Below are positions 1 through 9,369 of a DNA stretch of 64,000 bases, piece after piece. The notes under the pieces were generated by a model. That model did not search any database. It saw only the letters and a program-made list of their open reading frames with translations, and was not told the origin of the DNA. Both the position numbers and the translations under genes were made by a program. Source of the DNA: Incurvaria masculella (Eukaryota > Arthropoda > Insecta > Lepidoptera > Incurvariidae); assembly GCA_946894095.1 (NCBI GenBank), contig OX335657.1, positions 16,864,001 through 16,928,000 of the forward strand, read 5' to 3'. Each line of letters opens with the position of its first letter. Position 1 is the stretch's first letter.

Positions 1-167
1 CCGACAGGAAGTACATATGCGAGAACCGATCAATCAGCCAAGCAGCATGCGGTGTCCTTGCGGTACCGGGCACGCTTCCGGCGATTGCCCGGAAAGACAG
101 CCATTGTTCTGGCGAGTCGGAGAAATGCGAAAACACGTCGGTCCGAGGGGTCCGCACCGTACAAACA

Positions 168-660
168 TTACATGCGCCTATATGTTTTTTTATGTAAAGC
201 GCGGCTTATGGCGTACGCCAGGACCTCCCGACGACGCTCATTAGCTTTCGAACTTTTAAGGGGGCTGCGAAAACCATGCCGGCCGGCCAGGTGCTTGTTC
301 ACACCATGTTTGAAGGATCCCAGGTTGTACTTTGGGGTAAATAACTCGGCAGGGAGTGTATTCCATAGTTTACAGACCCTATAGATAAAGGACCTAGAGG
401 ATCTGTTCGTTCTGATTTTTGGAAAGTCGACCGTGAATGGGTGCATTTCCTGCCTGTTCCGCGTTGTTCGATGGTAGAAAGGAGACGTCTACTCCCCTGG
501 AGATTTGAACCACTGAAGAGGAAGTAAGGAGAAGTGGCATGCAGTTGATATCGCGTCTCCGCCGTATGGTCAAAGTGACCATACAAATGTATGGCAATCC
601 GGCGACGAATCGTGTGCCACTGCCACACAGTCGAAACATCGCCACCTAGCGCGAGCGTGC
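168..660 (-). pseudogene. 3' end of a non-LTR retrotransposon (LINE) reverse transcriptase, frameshifted
   Basis: Translated from the minus strand, 446 to 168 gives a segment containing SFIYRVCKLWNTLPAEL followed by YNLGSFKHGVNKHL. This is the block just before the C-terminus of many insect LINE polyproteins (R-x-W-N-x-LP, then Y-N-L-x-x-F-K). Upstream residues continue toward 660 in other minus-strand frames (TRYQLHATSPYF and RRRDINCMPLL), so the copy carries at least one frameshift. No catalytic reverse-transcriptase or endonuclease motif is present; this is a 5'-truncated, dead insertion. The clade (CR1/Jockey-like) is a guess. The first 167 bases show nothing I recognise. Confidence 0.65.
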
Positions 661-1325
661 TCTAAAAATGCGTTCATCTAGTCTGTTCACATTTCATTTT
701 CATTTCATTACATTTATTTAAACTTTTTGGTAGTCAAACTACGCCAAGTTACGTAAAGATCCGCAGATTCGATCAACCCAGTAAAGAAGAACCCGCAAAG
801 AAACTTCACGGGTTTACATAACATATTTTTCCGTCCACAATTATGAAATCTAAATGCTAATGTCAAACAATTCCTTGGCAGAACAGTTTAAGGCAAAGAA
901 CAAAGAACAATAGAAACAGCAACCCTCAGTTTAAGTTACTTACAACTAATAAAGTTAGTAATGCAATTATATAAATTAATATAATTTATAGCATTACAAG
1001 TATACTCTGGTATAAAAGCCGTTGTCAACTTAACCTATGTCATGTGTATAAAGCCCCAAACAAACCCTCCAATACGTCTGCGACTATGTTCGCATGTACG
1101 TTTAAGTAGGGTTGGTAGTTTTGGATAATAGAAACAGCGGGTCTCATAGTAGGCACGATAGATGCCATATCTCCTTCCTTTTTGTCTCTTGTACATTCGA
1201 GTCCCGGAAGAATGCGCTTATTCCCAATCCTGAAGAATACCACGATGAGGTGGACAAAACGTCGACCTATTGATGTAAGTAAGTGATAGAACACTCTGTA
1301 TTTATCCAAGACAACCGGCCATGTT
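661..1325. other. AT-rich sequence, no feature recognised
   Basis: No convincing open frame, splice-bounded exon, tRNA-like structure or inverted repeat was found. The stretch near 940-1000 is almost pure A/T. Confidence 0.4.
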
Positions 1326-1600
1326 AGAGACGGACACGCACACAAAGGGTTCCGTATCATCGTACATGATTGAACACAAAAAAACTTCACGTTTATTGCA
1401 CAGGCCTCCCTTTCATTTTTATTATTTTTTTATTTTACCTTGTTTGTGGTTATAGTGGCCGAAATAAACACACTCAGTGAAAATTTTAGCTGCCTACCTA
1501 TTACGGTTCATAAGATACAGCCCTGTGATAGACGAACGGACGGATGGACGGTCTGACGTCTAGCGGAGCTTAGTAACAGGGTTCCGTTGGTACTCTGGTT
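1326..1600 (+). repeat. Lepidopteran dispersed repeat, family E (partial copy)
   Basis: It holds the family landmarks in order: AAGGGTTCCGTATCATCGTA, an A/T-rich middle, the block around CAGTGAAAATTTTAGCTGCC, TACAGCCCTGTGATAGACG, a short CGGA run, and AGCGGAGCTTAGTAACAGGG. Other copies are at 14,138, 15,660, 20,489, 21,000, 43,173 and 46,632. The family is non-coding and I infer it is a short non-autonomous mobile element. Confidence 0.7.
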
Positions 1601-2125
1601 CCAGATCGCTGTGGAGGTAGAAGTCACAGGGAGTGTTTTTAGTCCGCTCATCACTAACACACTCCTTTAAAACTGTAGGTCTCTTACTAGGTTCCTACTT
1701 TGCAATATTTTTTGAAATGTTCAAAAATTACAAATGTTCAATAAGACAGCCTCTCCAGGTGTACAGCTCAGAAAACCACTAGTCATATTAAAGTGATGGT
1801 GAACGCCATCTTGTGATAATAAGCAGAACCGAGTAATTCACCTGCTGAGTGAAGTTTTGCCATTACTTTGTGAGCTGACGCGAGTTTGGCGTGTGATGTA
1901 GTACGTTTGAAGCCGGTAGATGGTGCTAATAATATGAAAAATACGATTTTCTATAAAATTTTAGTTATAGGACCTCCGCCTCGAAGCAAATTCTGACCGG
2001 AATTTCAGTTTCGTACTAACTGAGTTTTTTATTATTCTGTCTTCATCCATAAATGTACTGTCAATTATAAAAGTTCATCGTCTGTTAATGAATGCATAAT
2101 GGTCGCGCCTCTACCACATGCTATA
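1601..2125. other. No feature recognised
   Basis: A/T-rich sequence with no credible exon or inverted repeat seen. Confidence 0.35.
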
Positions 2126-2369
2126 CTGGGGGTCCATTCAGGGTACGAGTGAGTTCGAATTAATTACTAAATATCAACTCACTTTTTAAAATAGATAATA
2201 TTTCCACACTTCTTGAACATCTTGCAGTTAGGTTAAAATCTGGTCCGTCCCGTAAATACGTTGGAAGTATAAATAACGGTTCCGTTATTTAAATAACAAT
2301 ATATTTCCCAGCTATTTTTAGGTTAACTCACTCCCGAACTCGAACTTACTCTTACCTGAATGAGCCCTG
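2126..2369. mobile_element. MITE family D, copy 1 (GGGGTCC ends, CTG target duplication)
   Basis: The left end reads CTG then GGGGTCCATTCAGGGTACGA. The right end is the inverted counterpart (TCGAACTTACTCTTACCTGA, then a degraded terminus) followed by CTG. The central part carries no open frame. Two more full copies (22,458 and 46,105) and the start of a fourth (63,986) share the terminal repeat and the CTG flank. A 3-bp duplication and short G-rich termini fit a PIF/Harbinger-related non-autonomous element; the usual target there is TWA, not CTG. Confidence 0.75.
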
Positions 2370-2615
2370 CACTAGGACCAAATTTTATGTACTATTTGAA
2401 GTTGGCGCGTGTCATTGCGCAGAACGTAAATGGAATTTCCTTTTGGAACAACGATTTTACCGTGTTTATTTTGAGTGGGTCCATCCCAATGGCTCGACTA
2501 GCCCTCCCGTATTCTTTGCGTGTCAAGCAGGTAAGGTATTCTTCTTTGAGCAAGTGGAGTCCTCGAAATGTTAGGATCGATCCAGCGGTTTTTTAGATGG
2601 TAACACATAATAATG

Positions 2616-3095
2616 TAGGAACTAAGGAATGTGACATGTATGTATGTATTATCGACCGTGAAGCAAGGATAAATTAATTTACGAAAGAGCCCAGTAAAAA
2701 GAACTACTTTACGAATATAATGCAAGGCTGGACCCGAACCAGCAAAACATACCATTCGCGGGTATTGCGTCTGGGAATGGCTCTAGCGTCTGATGCCAAA
2801 TACGATTTTGGTGATGACGGCATATGTTTGAATGTTCAATCTTTGCAGTCAATGTCCGCAACGAAGATGAAGCGTAGGAGAATTCCAAATTATGGGTATA
2901 CATACGGTGGCGAAATTGGTAGACGCAATACCCGCGAATGGTATGTTTTGCTGGTTCGGGTCCAGCAGTGCAGTATATTCGTAAACTAGTTCTTTTTACT
3001 GGGCTCTTTTTTCAAATAATGTATCCTTGCTTAACGGTCGATTATACATACATACATGTCACATTCCTTGGAATAAGCATCGTACCTGCTTAGTA
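2616..3095. mobile_element. Foldback element, family T, with tRNA-like core (copy 1)
   Basis: The left arm (2616-2773) and right arm (about 2929-3075) are inverted copies: GGCTGGACCCGAACCAGC near 2725 mirrors GCTGGTTCGGGTCCAGC near 2950, and the GACATGTATGTATGTAT outer ends also mirror each other. The segment 2906-2966 resembles a tRNA (see separate entry). Related copies lie at 30,310, 36,700 and 54,855. No coding capacity was seen. Confidence 0.7.
2906..2966 (+). other. tRNA-Leu-like segment inside family T element
   Basis: GGTGGCGAAATTGGTAGACG reads like the D-arm region of a bacterial or organellar tRNA-Leu. About 20 nt downstream, GCTGGTTCGGGTCCAGC forms a five-pair T-arm stem with a seven-base loop and matches a B box. 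No acceptor stem closes around it, so this is a tRNA-derived promoter-like head, not a tRNA gene. The same unit recurs at 30,518, 36,862 and, inverted, at 54,961-55,040. Confidence 0.55.
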
Positions 3096-3124
3096 CGAAA
3101 AAGTTTATATTTAATTAATGTAGG

Positions 3125-3202
3125 AACTGTCTGCCGGCGGGTGCCTTTCCTCATACCTATAACCTGGGAGTCTTCAAGCATAATTTGAACAAGCTCAATA
3201 TA
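3125..3202 (+). pseudogene. LINE reverse transcriptase C-terminal fragment
   Basis: The plus strand encodes CLPAGAFPHTYNLGVFKHNL in one frame, closely matching the LINE remnant on the minus strand near 48,900 (CVPAGAFPHTYNLRVFKRNL). It is a short 3'-end piece of the same LINE family, abutting the family F element on its right. Confidence 0.6.
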
Positions 3203-3759
3203 TTCCGGGAGGTCACGACATTTTTGGTCACGATAAGGTAAATGGCTGAATCTGGGTTCACATGTTAGAGACAAACCCTCTCATGCTAAATATGTCAGTC
3301 TGCCCATGACAAGTGGTTGCGTTATCTAGATTGGCTATACAAAATAGATGCTGGTATGTACCTGCTGATGAATATACTGATTGTCTGGAAACATTGATAC
3401 CTATTAATTATGCAACAACAACCAGTCGGTTTTTTAAGTGAATACGTAAATATACCTAAAGTTATATCTGTAACCTAAATCGTCTATAACTACGAAATGC
3501 AATTAAATATTTGTCCAGTTTTTGTATTGCTAAGCAAGTATGTATGTACTGATACTTTCATGCTTCGTCATTTGCATCCATTTACCTTATCATATATATA
3601 TTGTTTGTCACCATAACAACTGTTTTCAGGCGCCTAATCTACATAACGCAACCACTTGGAACAGGCAGACTGACACATTTTGCTTCAGTGGGTTGGTCTT
3701 TATCCCGTGAACTCAATTTCAGCCATTTACGTTATCGTTATCATTTTTGTCGCAATTCC
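3203..3759. mobile_element. Long-TIR MITE family F, copy 1
   Basis: The left end reads ATTCCGGGAGGTCACGACAT, then a block with GGTAAATGGCTGAATCTGGG and CAAGTGGTTGCGTTATCTAG. The right 150 bases carry the inverted counterparts (CGCAACCACTTGG, AATTTCAGCCATTTACGTTA, TTTTTGTCGCAATTCC). TIRs are about 130 bp and the centre is A/T-rich and non-coding. Sister copies are at 16,154, 18,955 and 40,446. Confidence 0.75.
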
Positions 3760-3875
3760 AACAATTGCAACTTTGTGATGTGAAATCCCTATTAATTTAA
3801 TCAAATTCATGTTTCAATGGAATCAATTATCTAAGTACCTATTGCATTCCCATATCGAAATAACTTTTTTGATTG

Positions 3876-4640
3876 CCCGGCTCGTAGCCTAGCGGCGCGG
3901 GGACTGGCCTAGCGTACCAGAGGCCTGAGCCGGTAGTCTAAGTTGTCACCTAAATTGGCGTTACGGCAAACCGATCGACTGGCGTTTTCAAATGTATGGA
4001 GAAATTGATGAGCGCGCGCAGCGGGCGTTAAGCGAACTAACATTTGTGAGTCCGAGCTTGATTTGACAGCTAACTCAACGTTGCCGTAAATACGTCGACG
4101 TTGCCGTTTACGTCCACTCCGCGTTTTCATATAAATCGGAAGTCCGCGTTTGACTTTGACAGCTTGAAGGAGTAAAACCACAGAATATCTAGTAAAAACT
4201 TGTATGGAGTTTGGAGAAAACGCCAGTCGATCGGTTTGCCGTAAACGCCAATTTCGGTGAGAACTCAGACTGCCCACTCTGGGTTCAATACCGACATGCA
4301 CCACTGTCTTTCTTTTTCCGAGTTCGATAAATGCATTTCGTCACGAATGCCAGCTGCTCCATGGTTCTGAATCCATGTAAAACTGCAGGTCCCCTTCCCC
4401 CCAATAGGTGGTATAATAGGGTTTAAGCTCGCCCGGGTTGGTACCATCGCATTGGATGAAAAGATGGTCGAAGCGGCAATGAAAAATTGTCCGTGTTTTC
4501 CATCCAGTTCAATGTAGCCGTGCTCATAAGGGAAGGTCCTGGCATGGCACAAATTCCTTCGGGAATGTGGTGTATTAGGCTAATATCATAACGGTAGTTG
4601 TGTGGTATTAGCCATCCATGTCAGGTCGCATAAAAAAAAG
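3876..4640 (+). mobile_element. tRNA-derived SINE family S1, interrupted by a MITE
   Basis: The head GGCTCGTAGCCTAGCGGCGC carries an A-box-like TAGCCTAGCGG. The B-box part (GGGTTCAATACC) appears only after the inserted family H element, near 4280. The body follows, and the 3' end reads TGTGGTATTAGCCATCCATG then an A-rich tail at about 4631. Other copies: 7490, 14,440-14,910, 17,650, 21,715, 29,945, 31,080, 33,715 and 42,225. Short open frames inside are accidental and shift between copies. Confidence 0.75.
3935..4271. mobile_element. Foldback MITE family H, copy 1, nested in SINE S1
   Basis: The inverted termini read AGTCTAAGTTGTCACC on the left and GGTGAGAACTCAGACT on the right, continuing inward as TTGGCGTTACGGCAAACCGA and its mirror. 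It splits the SINE head between the A-box and B-box regions, so it inserted after the SINE did. Other copies are at 7131 and 39,490. Confidence 0.8.
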
Positions 4641-5858
4641 TAAATATGCAAGAAATTGTGCGGTAACACATATTATTAATCTAAAAACATAATTTAGGGG
4701 TTAAGTTAGTTTTTTATTTTATCTCCGCCAATACATAATAGTAGAAACCCTATTTATTGCGTGTTGCGTGTCAAGAAATCCTTTCCATTTCTTTACTTCC
4801 TGGAGGTGGGAAGGTGGGGATAATTATTCACCCCTCCCTAGTGGACTCCCAACTCGGTTTTTTCCTTATTGTGATTCGATACACATAATTATTCTTGCCC
4901 CATTTCAAACCCTCGTGTGGAATTTGGGATTTTATACACACGTACGTATACATCTCGCTAGTTTGCCTCATATTTTGTATCCCCGGAATCCTTACATCCT
5001 TACCATAAATACATGGTTGCTAAAACACATCTCAACCAAAAATGCATTGTAAAAATATAAAAAAAAGGCATTTTACAGCAATTACGTATGTGTTCCTAAA
5101 AATATAATCGACCAAAACGTACCCGTATTTGTCAATCAGTGGGTACCTTGGGACCGGATATAGGTACGCATGGCACTGGTATTCATGTCTTTTTTATTGT
5201 TATTGGGTATTGTTTAAAAGCATTGGCTGGCCTTTCCCCTTATTTTATATTTTTTTCAGATTATCACGCCATCTAAATTTTATTAACGTGATTCGAAACG
5301 CTCGGATATTCTTTAAGAAAATTTAGATGGCGCCATTATGTGAAAAGTTACAAAATATTGTTTTATAGCTATATTATGTCAAACAATTAATATATTTTAG
5401 TTTATGGTAAACATACACCCAGACGGTGTGATAATTCGGTCAAATTTGAATGTGATTTTTTTCTTGATGCGTAAAACACATTATTTTCCAACTTTTAAAA
5501 AAATGGGGCTATCTACATTTTCTTTAAGAAAAACCGAGCGTTTTACATTGACATGAAATAACTATTGATAAAGTCGATTTAAATATTAACTACATATACC
5601 GGTATCTGTGAATATCAAATTAGTTGGCCAATGATATCCAGTTGGTTTGCTAACTCCAATTACCTACATATTCCGAAGCCAAATTATTTAACGATTGTCT
5701 CGTAGAAGTTAATAATTTTCCTACCATTGTTCAGTAAATTTGTTATACAAATTTATATTTTGGATACATTTGTATACATCACGATATTTCTGCTTATCGT
5801 ATCTAAGTCATCTAATCATAACACTGCAAGGCATTGATCTATTCCAGTAATGTGATCA
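4641..5858. other. No gene; one small inverted repeat
   Basis: A/T-rich sequence. A small hairpin lies at 5264-5336, where CGCCATCTAAATTT is mirrored by AAATTTAGATGGCG. A related GGCGCCATCTAGATTTTG segment occurs at 29,601. The open stretches at 4768-5052 and 5129-5326 look like chance frames. Confidence 0.4.
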
Positions 5859-6394
5859 TATAAGGTGGCCCAACCCGCTCAACTCCCCATACAAACGGGG
5901 AAAGAAGATCACGCCCATATTTCTTATCAGAGGTCCCAAATTTTGCTCAAAAGAGCTTTATTTGATCGAACTAGATGTCTGATGACCGTTGGCATTGTAA
6001 AATTGTGTTCGGTTTCTAAGTAATAAGGTCCGAAAGTTTCGCGCTTTTTATACAATAACTTTGGTGGTTTATTACGCAATGATAAAGTAAGAAAATCTTA
6101 AAAAGATTAGTCATCAGACATAGCTTATTTAATCAAGATTTAAAATATATTTGGTTTTTGTTAGATTTTTGACTACAGCGGTCGTGGTTTACTTTTAGCT
6201 ATAAGTCGTTTTCAAATCAAAATTTTCGTAAATCATACCATATCATACACTACGCAAATTGTCTTTTTTGTGAACATGTTGCATCTTCCTCATCACGGAG
6301 CCTGTCTTTTTCTTTGAAACATAGAAGGCAACAGCACGGTTTTGTACAGTACCCGCGAATGAGTTAGTCCCGCCGGGTCGGGCCACCTTTATAT
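5859..6394. mobile_element. MITE with TATAAGGTGGCCC ends
   Basis: The left end, TATAAGGTGGCCCAACCCG, is mirrored on the right by CGGGTCGGGCCACCTTTATA. It is about 535 bp, A/T-rich and non-coding between the ends. A TA dinucleotide at each border would suit a Tc1/mariner-type duplication; that is inference. Confidence 0.55.
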
Positions 6395-6790
6395 CATGGC
6401 ATTAGATCGATACTAATCCAAGTTACATAAGTAGCTCTTTAAAGTATGTTTTTGCGTTGAACGAATAATTGTTCCCAGGCGGGATTTACCTTAACGCCTA
6501 GCAAGTAATTTACCTACAGTTTTACGTGAAATCCTAATTACGAACGATAAATCTCTTGCGATTTGTATTACTTTTAAGTGCCGGAACTCACATATCATTA
6601 ATTGTTGCAATATTTTCGTCCAATACGGTAAAACTTGTTCAAACAACTGGAAATAGGAATTCCCAAGTTGCACTCACAGCTGCAACAAGACAATGATGTA
6701 TGATTCAACATTGTTTTAACCTCACCGTTATCACGTAAAGTGAGGTAATTTGTGGTTTCAACTACTTTGAGACTATTGTCAAGGAACATA
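6395..6790. other. No feature recognised
   Basis: No credible exon, tRNA-like element or inverted repeat seen. Confidence 0.35.
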
Positions 6791-6794
6791 GAAT

Positions 6795-6960
6795 AATACT
6801 GGGTATTGTGACATGTACAAACGGCATCACCCTAACCGCCACACACTGGACTATGCCCCCACATATGTTTTCCTTGCAAATGCCTACTGTGGCGTTTACG
6901 GTGGTGCGTTTGTGTGTCCCAATGCCTATCCAATATACAGAAATGAATGAAATTACACCG
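6795..6960. repeat. Dispersed repeat J (two copies in window)
   Basis: TGTACAAACGGCATCACCCT and TTTTCCTTGCAAATGCCTAC recur near 58,963-59,060 with scattered changes. It is a short non-coding repeat of unknown class. Confidence 0.5.
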
Positions 6961-7130
6961 GGGAGGAAAATTAACCCAGCAAATAACTGAAATAGCGCGT
7001 AAGCTATGCGCCTTTATGTATTTGTAGACATTTTTTAAAATGCGTATACAACGAATAGAAAGTAACGTATCAAAAAACAAAAACGTACGGACGTAGATCT
7101 CAGCATATTTTTATTATGCAACCAGAGTGG

Positions 7131-7470
7131 TCAGTCTGAGTTCTCACCTAATTTGGCGTTTACGGCAAACCGATCGACTGGCGTATTCCATAAAAACGTC
7201 AAACTCCATACAAGTTTTTACTAGATATTCTTTGGTTTTACTTCTTCAAGCTGTCAAAGTCAAACTCGGACTTCCGATTTGTATGAAAACGCGGAGTGGA
7301 CGTAAACGGCAACGTCGACGTATTTACGGCAACTTTGAGTAAGCTGTCAAATCAAACTCGGACTCGCAAATGTTAGTTCGCTTAACGCCCGCTGCGGGCG
7401 CTCTTCAATTTCTCCATAAATTTGAAAACGCCAGTCGATCGGTTTGCCGTAAACGCCAATTTAGATGACT
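7131..7470. mobile_element. Foldback MITE family H, copy 2
   Basis: The left TIR (AGTCTGAGTTCTCACCTAAT) leads into GGCGTTTACGGCAAACCGAT. The right end carries ATCGGTTTGCCGTAAACGCC then AATTTAGATGACT, a degraded terminus. It ends about 20 bp before a minus-strand SINE S1 copy. Confidence 0.75.
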
Positions 7471-7489
7471 AATGGGACTTCGGGTACTG

Positions 7490-7845
7490 ATATGGATGGC
7501 TAATAACACACAACTACCGTTATGATATTAGCCCAATACACCACATTCGCGAAGGAATTAGGTGCCATGCCAGGACCTTTCCCTTATGAGCACGGCTACA
7601 TTGAACTGGATGGAAAACACGGACAATTTTTCATTGCCGCTTCGACTATCTTTTCATCCAATGCGAAGATACCAATCCGGGCGGGCTTAAACCCGTCCAC
7701 TTAGTAGGGGAAGGGGATCTACAGTTTTACTTGGATTCCGAACCATGGAGCAGCTCGCATTCGTGACGAAATGCTTTTCCAACTCAGAATGAGAAAGAAA
7801 GTGGTCTCTAGTATGCTAGGCGAGTCCCCGCGCCGCGATTTATTT
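7490..7845 (-). mobile_element. SINE S1 copy (minus strand)
   Basis: It starts on the plus strand with the 3' end motif GATGGCTAATAACACACAAC and runs to the tRNA-like head (GGCGAGTCCCCGCGCC) at about 7835. The body, including TGGATGGAAAACACGGACAA, matches the other copies; the extreme head is truncated. Confidence 0.75.
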
Positions 7846-8868
7846 AATGTGCAAAATATCAGAAATATTTTTCTTAATTTGACCGACGAAACTGGGACGA
7901 GCCAATTCATGAAACTTGATCACCTCATGAGTTTATAGCAGAACGGCCGTGGCGCCATCTACTTTGACGCGCACAACCCATTAATTCAGCGCAATGGTAT
8001 CTACCTGTCAAGCTAAGCCTCATCATCTAGCTAGTAAGTAAACTATGTAAGTGATTATGAGAATTTTTACATGGGCTTAGGTAGGTATTAGGTGGGCTTA
8101 TGAACTAATAATGTATAAGATCATTTTGCCTGAGGAGAAAAATTTCATTGGTCTTTTTACAGGAAGTCGCAGCGTGGCACAATACCATCTCATTTACATA
8201 TTAATTATTTTCTACTCTACAGTATTAATTTTACAAACTTTATCAAACTGAACCTGAAATTAAGTTTATGTTCTACAGTTAAATAATAAAACTATTGATA
8301 TGTCAATTGCGATGTGCAAGAACGTTAAAAATTATGGAGCCGCGTCGTCGAGTGTTTGCCTAAAGAGGCAAACGCCATGCAACGAGCCCATAGTAATGTC
8401 GACTACGGGCGGGACTCGCCGTGATGTAAAATGGAAATGTACAGAACTATTATAATGTGAAGCAATACAAAACTATCTTATCCTGTGTGAATGTTTCAAT
8501 CAAACATTTACAGTAAATCCCATAAAAAATATTATGGCAACGCGTTTAGTAATAGCAAACTATGACCATCTGGCGTTCATTATTCTTTTAAGTTCTTAAG
8601 CACTCGGGGAGACTTGGGGTGGAATGGAAATTCTACGGGAAAGCGGAACAGGGACGGAAAAATCACTATCGTGGGGGCGGTAGGGAGTGGAGGGGACGAG
8701 GAGGCGATAAATTTATGATTATAGCTTCCCCCGTCCAAACAGTCGCAGCTCCTTCCGTGTCAAAACAAACGCGACCCCGATTCGGTTGTTGTGAACGAAC
8801 TTGTTTGCTGAGCAAGTTAAGGGTCGTGTCTGGTGAAACAACGCAAACGAAATAAAAAAACTAAAAAA
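7846..8868. other. No gene recognised
   Basis: Mostly A/T-rich. A slightly GC-richer patch at 8335-8430 contains a small hairpin (GTTTGCCTAAAGAGGCAAAC). The open frame at 8619-8855 has no recognisable motif. Confidence 0.35.
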
Positions 8869-9299
8869 CCACGCTTTTATAGCTAACCGAACTAAAAAAT
8901 ATGAAATAATTTTTAATTTTAAAGAGTTTATATTACAGTAGTAGAAGATCGAACAATCAATCAGAATTTATCACCTCAAAATAAAATTATAATAAAGTTT
9001 AAGTTATTAACAAATTAATTCAATTCAGAGTAAAAAGCGTGGGGTGCATTTTACTACTTTTCATAACTCTCCTCTCATAGATATTTGCCAATAGAATGAT
9101 TGTTACATTTACTTTATCAAGCACCCCACGCTCTTTACTCTGAATTGAATTATTTTGTTAATAACTTAAACTTTATTATAATTTTATTTTGAGGTGATAA
9201 ATTCTGATTGATTGTTCGATCTTCTACTACTGTAATATAAACTCTTTAAAATTAAAAATTATTTCATATTTTTTAGTTCGGTTAGCTATAAAAGCGTGG
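8869..9299. mobile_element. Large foldback element, family G
   Basis: Two arms of about 180 bp are near-perfect inverted copies: 8869-9046 begins CCACGCTTTTATAGCTAACC and 9120-9299 ends with its mirror GGTTAGCTATAAAAGCGTGG. The 70-bp loop (9047-9119) is unrelated sequence. The arms look almost identical, so it is young or conserved by pairing. It lies about 50 bp past the 3' tail of the RTE-like element. No open frame inside. Confidence 0.85.
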
Positions 9300-9348
9300 T
9301 TTTTTTGTTTTTTTAAACTATTATTTATTTTTCATTTTTTAGTTCGAT

Positions 9349-9369
9349 TTCTTCTTCTTCTTCTTCTTC
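9349..9369 (-). repeat. 3' microsatellite tail of the RTE-like element, (GAA)n
   Basis: The plus strand shows a TTC repeat directly beside the minus-strand stop codon of the element below. A short tandem tail instead of poly(A), with almost no 3' UTR, is a hallmark of RTE-clade LINEs. Confidence 0.75.

Noticed and set aside
7522..7704. Conserved-looking peptide (YIELDGKHGQFFIAAS) recurring at several loci
   Set aside because: It is an accidental translation of the SINE S1 body; it appears on both orientations with stops nearby and no start or domain context.
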